Notes under the pieces: model-generated
The model's database searches: none
Told to the model about the DNA's origin: nothing
The model's input: the letters and a program-made list of their open reading frames with translations, nothing else
In this document: positions 53,985 to 64,000 of the stretch, in pieces
How positions within the stretch are numbered: the first letter of the stretch is position 1
Layout of the letters: every line of letters begins with the position of its first letter
Origin: Ceratobasidium sp. AG-K
Taxonomy: Eukaryota; Basidiomycota; Agaricomycetes; Cantharellales; Ceratobasidiaceae
Length of the DNA stretch: 64,000 nucleotides
Direction of reading: 5' to 3'
Assembly (NCBI GenBank): GCA_037039685.1
Contig: JAWNGF010000005.1
Coordinates: 620,001-684,000 of the forward strand
Program-made: the position numbers and the translations under genes

Positions 53985-56900
53985 TTAAAACATTCCCATC
54001 CCAGTAACAAAACCAGGGAATTTGATGCGACCAAGTGGTTTAGTAAGCGCATCGGCGACCTGTTGTTCGGTCGGAATAAATTGAAGGTCAACTTTGTGAA
54101 GCGCGATCACCTCTCGAATAAAATGATGTTTTACTTGAATATGTTTTGTATTTTGATGATTAACGGGATTCTTGGCCAATGCAATGCTCAATTGATTGTC
54201 AGTAAGCAAGGTTGTTGGACCTTTTGACAAAAATCCGAGTTCTTCAAGAAATTGACAAAGCCAAATCAATTGGCAGGCGGCACTTGCAGCGGCAACATAT
54301 TCAGCCTTGGTACTTGACAATGAAATTGTTGGTTTTTTGCGGGATGACCAAGCAATGCTTCCCCTGGCACGTTTGAAGATCCAGCTGGTAGTTGATTTGC
54401 TTGTATTAGGATTGCCAGCATAGTCGGAATCGACATACCCAATCGGGTCTGATGATTTGGATCGTTCAAATGCGATCCCGAGTGCTTTCATGCCTTGTAG
54501 GTATCGCAAAACTCGTTTGAATGCTGACCAATGCTCGTCGCCAGGATTAGTGGCGTGTTGGGCAAGCAATCCGGTCGCAAAAGCGATGTCGGGATGAGTT
54601 GAAATCATTGCATACATGAGCGATCCAACTCCACATTGATAGAGTGTCCAATCAACAGTAGGAGCGTCGAGTTTGGGTAGATTTGGTGACTCTGCCATTG
54701 GTGTATCCCATGGCTTGGACTCGGTCATGCTGAATCGAGCTAATATGTCGCTAATGTACCGTTTTTGACAAATTTTGAGCGTGCCAGCAGCGCAATTGCG
54801 CTCGATTTCAACTCCGACAAACATGCGTGCCTCACCTAGATCGACAATGTCGAACGATTTGCGCATTTTTGACTTGATTTCCTCTAGAAACAAAAGGGGT
54901 TTGCCAGCTAGGAGCATGTCGTCCACATGAGCTAAAATTATCGCTAAATTATCGCCATCCCGCTGAATGAATACGGTGTGGTCACTTTCAGTCCTTGTGA
55001 ATCCGATCGCTTCGAGAACCTCCTTAAGTCGAAGGTAAAATGCTCGAGCAGCTTGTTTCAGACCGTATAACGCCTTAACGAGTTGCCAGACATAATTGCC
55101 TTCGGCAAATCCCTCGGGTTGCTCCATGTAGAGCTCTTCCTTGACGACGCCATGTAGGAACGCCGTTTTGATGTTGAGCTGAAGAAGCTCTAGGTCTTCA
55201 CTCGCAACAATGCTGAAAAGCACCCTATATGCGTCTGATGCAGCTACAGGCGACGAAATTTCGACGTAATCAACACCCAGAGCCTGCATGAAGCCCTAGG
55301 CGACGAGTTGGGCCCTGTACTTGAGGATCTCACCATTGACGTCGCGCTTGTATCCGTATACCCAGCGGCATTTGATAACCTTTTGGTGAGTAGGTCGATC
55401 GGCCAGTTTCCAAACTTTGTGCTTGGTGATCGATTTAATTTCTTTGATCATAGCTTTGAGCCATAAATTGGCATCTGGACGTGCCATTGCCTCGGCATAG
55501 GTATCGGGTGGATGCTCAATTAATGCATTCAGGGCGTTCTCAGTTGGTGGCTTATCAGCTCGCGTGGCAGTTTTGTTCTGCGCACCCATTTCAGCTCCGT
55601 ATTGTACTCGAGGTCTTGTAACTCGACCTGATTGACATGGCGGCTCTGGCTCAACTACTGGCTCTGGCTCAGATTCTTGCTGGCTTACTGGCTCTTCGCA
55701 TTCTTGCTCTGGCTTGGCAGCAGTTTCAGGCGTTGGCTCGGGGTGTTCCTGATTGCCCACTTGCTCTGGGAACTTGTCCTCAAAGTCTACAATAATAACT
55801 CACTGCCGTGTCTTGCCTCCCTCATCAAATACAATGTTACGTGAGGTGATTATGCAACCAATTGATTGCTGAATCAGGATGTGTGCTTTGCAATTCAGGA
55901 CAAATCCAAGGTAAGTACACTCAAACAATTGCGGTTGAAGCTTGGTACGTTGACTGTTGGGTACTCAAGCCCATGCCTTGCAGCCAAAAGTCCAAAGTCG
56001 GGAAACATTGGGTAACTTGCCCATGAAAACTTTGTCCAGGGTTTTGCCGTCAAGTGACCGTTTCAGCATGACATTCCAGATATATGTGGCGTGCATAATT
56101 GTGAATCCCCAATATTTGCTGGGTAAGTCGGCATCCAATTGCATTGCTTGTTGACTATTGTTCAAGGTGCATATTGCTCGCTCTGCAACGCCGTTGCTAG
56201 CTGACAAGTCTGCCTCGATCTTTTGATGCTCAATCCCAAGCAATTTTGGCCAGGTTTCAAAGGCGTTTGATGCGTATTCACCTCCGCTGTCTGTTTGTAA
56301 GTGCTTGATCTGCTTGCCTGTCAGATTCTCAATTGATGGTTTCAACTCCTTGAAGTGATTTGCGTAGTCATTTTTATGCTTAAGTAAGTGAACAAATATC
56401 TTGCAGGACTTGTCGTTGATTGTGACAGCAAAGTACTGATAACCTTGAATGGCTTGAATGGCAGGGGGCCCATGTAGGTTGCTATGGAGAAGTTCAAGTA
56501 CGTCGGACACTTGGTTTGTCAACATTGGAAACGGGGCGCGGGTTTGCTTGCCTTTGGGGCATGGTTTGCATGTCGATTTTGGTGGTAAGCAACTTCCTAC
56601 TATATCCATTCCTTGCACGGCACCCTTTTTGACCATATCTAGGACGTATCAATAATTTATGTGGCCTAGATGACAATGCCAGGTATGTAGGTTGGCTCAA
56701 GTGATGTGACTGGCCGTATATGCGATAAATTCATTCGCTTCTAGGTCGTCTTCATCATTCAGGCTCCCCGGATCGATAGTGGCGACATGAGCGGTCGCTT
56801 CTGCGTGTTTAACTCGCGCATTTAGTCGGTATAGCTTGATGCCTAACTCGCTTGCGTAGCCAATTTCGGGTCCGCGGCCTTTGTTCTCAAGAAGCCACGC

Positions 56901-57300
56901 ATTGTGGTCGCCAAATAAAACAAACGTGCCACGTTTGGCAAGCTGTTTGACAGACATGAGGCTGGTATGCATTCCCGGTACATGCAATACACCATTGAGG
57001 AAAATGTCGGTTTCCTCACAAGCGCCGTTGCATAGCGTAAGCATGACATGGCCAATTCCGGTTGCATTGGTTGTGTTTCCATTGCCCACTCGAACGGCAA
57101 TTGGTGGGATTAGAGGCCGTTAAGTTGAAAACCATTCTCGATTCCAGGTCATATGTTTTGACGCCCCAGAGTCAAGTAGCCATTTGTCTTGGGCTGAAGG
57201 ATTGTCCATGGCCTTCATTGCATATATCAACGGCATATTGTTGGGTTCTTTGGCTATAAGAGCCACTTTTGCCGATTTGGGTTTACCAGGTGCAGTACTT
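53985..57300 (-). pseudogene. Copia pol: protease, integrase, RT, RNase H
   Basis: Protease LLDSGASKHMTW near 57145-57185; integrase pre-domain WHCHLGH near 56690; integrase DDE where the first Asp is Asn (HSNLHGP, codon 56478-56480), then TDSGGEY and NGVAER; RT from about 55480, where the first catalytic Asp is Asn (LNIKTAFLHG, codon 55173-55175) and the second motif is HVDD; RNase H VDSDYAG and STKAEY. In-frame stops include TAG at 55293-55295, TGA at 55965-55967 and one at 56697-56699. C-terminal end at 53985. Confidence 0.88.
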
Positions 57301-58168
57301 GATTCGCTTGCTTTTGATTTGGTTGGCTTAGTGGCTTGTCACTTTTGGTGTGGTCTGGTCCCTTTGGCCCCGCCTCCCTTAGCCCAGCATTCTTTCTTTG
57401 AGTGCCCAGGCTTAGCACAATTGTCACATAGAGGGCCTTTCACCTTCTTCTTTCCTTTCGGGTCGCTTGATTTCTTGGATTTAGGCTTCGGAGCTTGAGC
57501 ATACATCGCCGTAAGTCCACCACCTTTCTTCCGTCGTTCTTGTTCAGCAAATGCGGCTTTAACAACCATGTTGGGCGTGATGAGGCCGGTCTGAGTGGAT
57601 GTCTGGATGACCGTGCTGACAATCGTATATGACGGGGGGAGGCGCATTGATGGAGACTTGCATGAGCATTAGGTCGGTAACGGTTTCCCCAAGCGTTTTC
57701 ATCTTGGACGCAGTCAATTGAATACTGTTGAAAGCGGAAGATAAGTCTTCTTCCTCTTTGATTTTCATGTTCATGAATTGCTGATAGTAAAAGGATAGCA
57801 ATTGCATCCCTTTCCCTTCCCAGCGTTCAACAACCTTTGTCCAGGCTTCATGCGCCAATGTTGTCTTGATCACGTCAGCCATTGCGCCATCTTCCATGTT
57901 TAAGGTAATTTGGGTGAATGTGTCATTGTCTTGCTTATGCCATTGTTCAATTGCGGTCTGATTTTCTGACACTTGTATAGAGTCCTTTTTCTTGGTCTTG
58001 GTGAGCAGTTCACGCGGTATTTCAGTGCCGTTTGCAATCCTGAGCAGTCCTCAAATTTGTAGGACCATCATTTGGCGGAATTTCCACAAGTCATAGTTGG
58101 ATCCATCATCCTTCAAGAGGGGGATCTCGTAGGTTTTCTTGCTAAGGTAAGCGTCAGTCGATGTCATT
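57300..58168 (-). pseudogene. Copia gag
   Basis: ATG 58168 (MTSTDAYLSKKTYEIPLLKDDG) with the Copia gag motif NYDLWKFRQMM. A stop near 58051 and a 1 nt change at a run of six G (57634-57639) break the frame. Zinc knuckle CDNCAKPGHSKKEC (CX2CX4HX4C) near 57440-57400. The frame is open upstream of this ATG to the C2 junction. Confidence 0.82.
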
Positions 58169-58232
58169 GTTGGAGTAGTAACGTTTACAGCGTTAACTGG
58201 GTTCTCTGGTTCTTCACTTTTGACACTACCAG

Positions 58233-58678
58233 TGTCACAACCTTTTCTTTCTCTCTCTTTGTTTTGTCCTGTTTGTCTTGTGCTTGGTCTCGTTCTTCCC
58301 GCCTTGGCGCATTTAGTCGCCTTTACGTAAGCCATGACCACGGGACATGCCTGCCTGGCCTGTTCCCTTGTTCCCGTGGAGTCCATGGACTTATCCGCTT
58401 CCTTTGTGTGTTGTCCTCTTCTCTCGGACTCTTGTCTTTCCTTGTTTTGTGTTCCTTTGTTGCATGCTCTCCATTGTACATAGCCACAGTAGTTAGTATA
58501 TATACCAGCAACGCAAGTCTTGTCTCCACACGACTTGTTCTCTTGTCGTTTTCCCCATCACTCATTGCGTGACTCACTTAGGCCTAAGCGCCATACATTC
58601 GACCTTTGTCATTGTCCCAACCCCCATCCTCACTGCCTGTGGAGTCTCGGCCTCCAAGGTTCAACTAGGGTTGTGACA
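58233..58678 (+). repeat. C2 5' LTR (446 bp)
   Basis: TGTCACAACC to GTTGTGACA. TATA-like TATATATA near 58496-58503; the complement of the primer site lies at 58528-58541. Confidence 0.95.
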
Positions 58679-58680
58679 CT

Positions 58681-58694
58681 AGAACAAGTCTTGT
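58681..58694 (+). other. C2 primer-binding site, self-priming type
   Basis: AGAACAAGTCTTGT, 2 nt after the LTR. Pairs with 13 of 14 bases of its own LTR (58528-58541) and 14 of 14 of the C0 LTR (1021-1034). Confidence 0.72.
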
Positions 58695-59087
58695 TGCCTT
58701 CGCCGCGGATACAGCCTTTGTTGCTGTTGGAACCAGGTCTTTCATCACCGGGTCACCTCTGAGCATTTGCACACCCTTCACCGTTGTCAGCTAATACCCC
58801 CAATCTCTCCCCTGCATCATTTACACATTGAGGCACACTGCAGCTCGCACCCATTAGCCTGTCAACGACATCCCCTATCCTCCAATATCACTGAACCGTG
58901 GCCACCTAATCAGGAAGCACCGTTCATATATTCTATTGGAACAAGGACCTCTGAGACCATTGCACTGAACCTACCGTCAACTAGGTTCCCCCTATACATT
59001 CCATCTCTACCCAGGGGATATATTTTCTACAACAAACATTACTAGCCAATTTTCGTCAAAGTGCACCAGGAAGTGCATTTATTGTAG
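58695..59087 (+). other. C2 leader with a conserved open stretch
   Basis: 393 nt between primer site and gag. Bases 58767-59045 form an open frame of about 92 codons that starts at TTG, not ATG, and resembles the same region in C1 (shared SPLHHLH, EPWPPNQEAPFIYS, LPRGYIFY). Coding status unclear. Confidence 0.4.
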
Positions 59088-60753
59088 ATGTCCAACAGAA
59101 GCCGTGCGAATTCAGCAGATTCCTACCAAGCAACAATGTCTTCTATGATGCCCTCCTTCTCTAAGGGCAAAAGCCCCATTGCAATACCTCCACCAGAAAC
59201 CCCCCTCCACCAAACTCATCTCTCAGAACCTCCCCCATCAAGGAAAGAAGGCAATGAGGAAGGCTCAGTCGGGGATACAACCATTTGTTCCCAACCAGCC
59301 CCCTACAAAACCTTTGATGCAGAATCAAGACCACCGTCTCCTGCCATTAGGGAATACAAGGGCAACTCCTGGTGGGAAACCTGTGAAGGCAATTTTCAAA
59401 AAGAAGTCCACTTCATTCTCAGAGGGTTATCATTGCGCCATAGTCTCATGGCAGAGAGGTTGGAACACGTTGAACAATGGATCCTACATAATAGGGATGA
59501 TGGAAATATTTGCATCAACCGACTGATGGAAATCGTGGATCAGAATTGCAAACTATACGACAAAATGACAGACCAACATAGAATAACAAGGGATGCAGTT
59601 TGGGCACAAGGAATTGTATCAAGTGGAAGACCAACAGGAGGAAGTGGAACAACTGCGGCTCAGACCAACGCCCTAACAACCAGACAACTAGGGTTGTGGC
59701 TTCGGAGGAGGAACAGCAACCCAAGGACTAAGGGGGTCTATGATGCGATTTGCACCACCCTTGTCAGGAGCAACAACAGCCCCACCATCTTTGATCTTTG
59801 GAAGTGGAAGAACGGAAAAATCAGCAGCGTCCAAACCAACTGAATTCCAGGGCAAGCGAGGAGCCAAGGCCAGGGATTTTACTTACTCCTGTGCAAATTA
59901 CATCGCCGACTCCCACTACACCACTGCCTTGTATGAGAAGAAGATCTGTCTTATCATTTTGTACCTACGCGGCCCTGCTATTGACTGGATTTGCCCTTTC
60001 CAAGACCTACACAATGCAGGTGTACCCCAAGCCATTTTTACGAGTCTAGATATCTTTCAGCAGGAGTGGGAATTAGCCTTTGGCGAAATAGAGCAAGTAG
60101 AGGTCTACAGACAGAAGTACAAGGCACTTTCCCAGACCAAAACAGTGGTCGAATACCTCACCCAATTTAGGATTCTGTCGGCACCACTAGACTACAACAA
60201 GCAGACCCTGAAAGACGACTTCTATGCGGGCCTCAAGGACAACATCAAGGATATGCTAACCTCCCAGGCCTATAATTGTCACAATGCAACACTACAGGAG
60301 CTGTTTACTAGGACCCAGGAAATTGATGCCGCACTCATTGCAAGGAACATGGAGAAAAAGGGAACCAACGTCCTGGAGAGGGCAACTTTGAGCAGCACCC
60401 AGAAGTGGGTAACCACGAGCGCAACAGCGCATAGATGGCAGAAAGGAGAGGCAATCTACACGGTTACTCCCCAGGGCAGCAAGAAGGGCACAATTGAGTC
60501 AATTGGCAAAAACAAATGCGGTTTCCTTACCCCAAAGGTCAAATGGGCTGATGGAACAACGTCGGAAATCCCCTTTAGCTTCATCAAACCAGATGTTCGC
60601 CAGGCTAGGGTGGAAGTAGCAGCAGTCACAAGTGAAACCGCCTGTTTTTGCTGCCAGAAAAAGGGGCATATTGCTAAAGATTGTCGAACGCAAATAGCAG
60701 CCCTGGAAGAAGTTGTTACTAGCAATTTGGAGTTGGGAAAAGGCAGCGACTAA
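59088..60753 (+). pseudogene. C2 gag, one frameshift
   Basis: ATG 59088 (MSNRSRANSAD) to TAA 60751-60753. A 1 nt insertion near 59703 shifts the frame; the second part resumes as MMRFAPPLSGAT at 59740. Zinc knuckle CFCCQKKGHIAKDC near 60640-60685. Ends LELGKGSD. Confidence 0.88.
60735..60741 (+). other. C2 -1 frameshift heptamer GGGAAAA
   Basis: Reads G GGA AAA in the gag frame, four codons before the gag stop; the -1 frame is open from here to 62168. Confidence 0.75.
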
Positions 60754-63700
60754 GGGGAGCACCAGGCGCCCCAAAGTCGGAATTAGATTGTGTAATCTCA
60801 GGAAATCAGAAGCAGTCTGTAAACGAAATATATCTTTGTTCCACCAAATATGCAGACCAGCTTCATGTTCCCATCACAATTGAAAGCCTGAAAAACCTTA
60901 GTACCATAGCCATGATCAACTCAGGGGCATTGGGAAACTTCATTAACTCCAAATATGTAAAGAAACACAAAATCCCAACAAAAAAGAAGAAGACAGCAAG
61001 AAGGGTCCAGGTGATAGATGGACAACCAATAGCAAATGGTTTAATTGACAAGGAATGCACCTTCCAAGTCATTATGAACAATCATGTGGAAGAAATTACT
61101 TGCAATATTGCACCATTAGGCCAACACACTGTGGTTCTGGGTATTCCCTGGCTGAAAAAACATAACCCAAAAATCGATTGGGCAGCAGGAACATTAGAAT
61201 TTGAATCAGATTACTGCAAGGAAAAATGTCTATATGAGGACTGCAACGCCATAGAAGGGGGAGTAGTTGGCCAACTTCCTGACAAATACATGGAATTCCA
61301 GGATGTTTTTGTTTCCAAAGAAGTAGACAAGCTACCGCCACATCGACCATATGACCTCAAAATTGAATTGGAACCCAGCGCTAAACCCAAGATTGGTGTG
61401 GTATACTCCCTCACTAAGGAAGAAGATCAAATCTTGAGAAAATGGATTGACAAAAATCTGGATAAGGGATTCATTGTTCCCTCCACATCACAATGGGCAT
61501 CACCAGTAATGTTTGTCAAGCGGCACAATATAGAAGGTGTTCCCCAACCTCCAAGATTGTGCATGGATGATCAATACCTCAACAGCCAAACCAAGAAAAA
61601 CCGCTACCCACTGCCTAGAACCAACAATCTTATTGAACGGGTTAATGGTGCCAAGGTCTTCACCAAACTTGATCTCAAATCTGGGTACAACCTGGTCAGG
61701 GTAGCAGATGAGGATGTTCACAAAACAGCGTTCAGAACCAAATATGGACTGTTTGAAACAAAAGTCATGCCTTTTGGCCTCACTAATGCACCGGCCACCT
61801 TTCAAAACATGATGGACGCTGAGTTCAGGGACATCAAAGGGGTGTATGTGGAAATCTACATTGATGATATCCTGATCTTCTCCAAAAATCCCAAAGAGCA
61901 TCCCATGCATGTAAAGGAGGTCCTGCGCCGTCTACAACGCCTGGGTCGCTATTGCTCCCTCAAGAAATGTTCCTTTCATGTCTCTAAGGTAGACTACCTA
62001 GGGCTGGTCATATCAGGAGAACTGGTTGAGATGCAAGAGAAAAAAATCTCAACAATCAAAAAATGGCTGACACCCAAGAATGTTACAGATGTGCAGATGT
62101 TCCTGGGATTTGCAAACTTCTACCGGCGTTTTATCCGGAATTATACCCATAGTACGACCCCTGTATGATTTGACAATGAAAACAAAACAATGGGAATGGG
62201 GAACAGAAGCAGAACTTGCCTTCCAGGGACTAATCAAGGAATTCATCAAGGCGCCCATCCTTCTACAACCTGACCAAGACAAAGGGTTCATCATCAAATG
62301 TGATGCATCGGACAAAGCTACAGGAGCAGTCCTTAACCAATATGGCCCTGACAACAAACTCCACCCTGTCACATTTATGTCCAAAAGCCTATCCCCAGCA
62401 GAACATAACTACAACATCTTTGACAAGGAACTCTTGGCAATCATCAAAGCATTCAAAGAATGGCGTCATCTTTTGGAAGGAACAGAGATCCCAGTATTGC
62501 TTGTTATGGATCACAAAAACCTGGAATATTTCATGACCTCTAAAGTGTTGACAAAAAGACAGAACAGATGGGCCGTCTTCCTCTTGGAGTTTAACTTCCA
62601 GATCAAGTACAGAGCTGGCAACCTTAATGGCAAAGCAGATGCACCCAGTCAACAAAGTGACCACAACCTAGAAGGGGGGGTAGTCCCTCAAAAACCCCTA
62701 CTTTTGCCGCATCTCTTCATCAATTTGGCAGAAGAGGAACCTCAGGGCATGGCATTGACTATGGATATTTGGCAAGCAGTCAAGGATCAGACACAAAAAG
62801 ATGACAATGTTACATCAATCTGGGCTTTCCTTAGCAACCACCCAGCAAAAGCATCTGCTTTGGTACAAAAAGAATTTGAAGACTGGAAGATTAGGAATGA
62901 CATGCTGTACCGCAAAGGAAGGACCTACATCCCAAACAACAATGAGATCAAGCGCCAGGTCCTAGAACTCCACCACAATGACAAAGCAGTTGGACACATG
63001 GGTCAAGCAAGAACACTGGAAATGATCAAACAGCAGTATTGGTGGCCATCTATGAAGGCCTATGTCAACAAATACATGTCATCATGCGATTTATGCCAGT
63101 GGTCAAAACCCATTAATCAACAACCTCTGGGGGAATTACAACCACTTGAACTCCCCTCCAAACCCTGGCAACACATTTCGGTTGATATGATTGTCAAACT
63201 CCCCCTGTCCAAGGGTCTAGACTCAATATTGCTCATTGTTGACACCCTGACCAAGATGGCACACTTCATCCCATGCACTGAAAGAACCACGTCACCCAAG
63301 CTTGCGGAACTCTTCATGGAACACTGCTGGAAGCTACATGGCACCCCAGAAACAGTTGTATCAGATTGTGGACCAACCTTTGCATCCAAATTCATGAAGG
63401 AGCTCTACCAGGCCCTGAACATCCGGCCTAGACTTTCTACAGCATACCACCCTGAAACTGACGGACAAACGGAGCGCATCAATCAAATGGTTGAGGCTTT
63501 CATTTGGACATACTGGGCTTTCAAGCAACACAACTGGGTTTCACTTTTACCCTTTGCCAAATTTGCATATAACAACTTGTTCCATTCTAGCATTGGTATG
63601 ACACCTTTCTTTGCCAACATGGCTTGCCACCCATCAATCGAAGGTACACCAGTGGAAGATGGTTCCGTCCCGGCAGCTGCAGCACATGCGCAACGTATCC

Positions 63701-64000
63701 AAGACAACCTGGACAAAGCTAAGGCTAGTCTGGCCCTGAGCAAAGAACGGGACAAGAAATATGCGGACAAAAGACGGCAAGGAGATCCCTTTGTCCTGGG
63801 CAATAAGGTTTGGCTAAGCCATGATCACATCACGGCCAATCGGCCATCCTTGAAATTATGGCATAAACAACTTGGCCCCTTCACTATCCTGGAAGCAGTA
63901 GGGAGGAACGCGTACAAACTACAACTCCCGCCTTGTATGACCATGCATCCAGTAATCAATGCATCACGCCTAGCCAAATATGAGGAAGATGAAATTGAGG
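60742..64000 (+). pseudogene. C2 pol, protease to end of integrase, one frameshift
   Basis: Protease MINSGALGNF (near 60913) has Asn in place of the catalytic Asp of DSG. RT with YIDD near 61860. A 2 nt deletion near 62150 shifts the frame; after it the frame is open from about 62152 to the window edge. RNase H KCDAS, FDKELL and MDHKNL; integrase zinc finger (LHHNDKAVGH...CDLC) near 62970-63095; catalytic residues in VDMIVKLP, VSDCGPTF and TDGQTERI (63180-63480). The chromodomain and ORF3 lie outside the window. Confidence 0.9.

Larger units (their letters stand above)
53679..58232 (-). mobile_element. Ty1/Copia element inserted in A6, interrupted by C2
   Basis: Order on the minus strand: gag, protease, integrase, RT, RNase H, then 3' LTR, the Copia order. 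C2 cuts it at 58232 near the gag start, so its 5' LTR lies right of the window. Most of gag-pol is one frame with a few stops and one indel. Confidence 0.88.
58233..64000 (+). mobile_element. C2: family C Ty3/Gypsy element, 5' LTR to pol, runs off the window
   Basis: LTR, leader, gag and most of pol. The left flank is ACCAG (58228-58232); the right end is outside. Fewer lesions than C1: one frameshift in gag and one in pol. Confidence 0.93.

Noticed and set aside
1..64000. tRNA, rRNA, CRISPR array, bacterial operon or defence system
   Set aside because: No cloverleaf, rRNA or spaced short repeats were recognised by eye. Repeats are LTRs, and all coding sequence is retroelement.

Overview
This window is a nest of fungal LTR retrotransposons. 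I see no ordinary host gene, tRNA, rRNA or CRISPR array. The proteins are Ty3/Gypsy chromodomain polyproteins (chromoviruses) plus one Ty1/Copia element. The style of the gag, pol and chromodomain sequences suggests a filamentous fungus, most likely a basidiomycete such as an agaricomycete. A Rhizoctonia/Ceratobasidium-like genome is my guess from memory of similar proteins and is not proven here.

Five families can be separated; the names are mine. D: one Gypsy element on + whose 5' LTR is at 1420-1917 and which forms the backbone of most of the window. A: six copies of a ~7.15 kb Gypsy element, A1 2124-16489 (+), A2 3788-11006 (-), A3 16642-23866 (-), A4 26156-48264 (+), A5 28521-35916 (-), A6 52296-53675 onward (-, truncated by a later insertion). 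C: a second Gypsy family, C0 1-1171 (+, 3' end only), C1 36717-43856 (-, complete), C2 58233 to the window end (+, 5' LTR, gag and most of pol). Copia: about 53679-58232 (-), entered by C2. E: a 414 bp solo LTR at 47423-47836.

Nesting order, supported by target-site duplications read from the sequence: A1 (CAAGA), A3 (CAGCA/CGGCA) and A4 (CCATG) each sit inside D, and A6 also interrupts D. A2 sits inside the gag of A1 (GGAAG). A5 (CCAAC), C1 (GTTAA) and E (CCCAC/CCCGC) sit inside A4. Copia sits inside A6 and C2 inside Copia. With the insertions removed, A1 and A4 are each close to 7.14 kb and the visible part of D is about 7.16 kb.

Each Gypsy family carries gag (CCHC zinc knuckle), then pol in the -1 frame (protease, reverse transcriptase, RNase H, integrase, chromodomain), then a third ORF in the position where retroviruses carry env. 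ORF3 has no membrane segment. It has a CxxC core in A and D, and in A and C its end carries an IDLT motif with acidic flanks like a SUMO-interacting motif. A canonical GGGAAAA slippery heptamer lies at the gag/pol junction of A and C. In A, C and D, a 12-14 nt stretch exactly 2 nt after the 5' LTR is complementary to a segment of the LTR just downstream of its TATA box, which points to self-primed reverse transcription (Tf1/sushi type).

Most copies are dead. A2 is the youngest (3 differences between its 455 bp LTRs) and keeps gag, pol and ORF3 open, but one RNase H catalytic Asp is Asn. Much of the decay is C-to-T or G-to-A at CpG, with CGA codons turned to TGA or CAA, as expected of methylated repeats.
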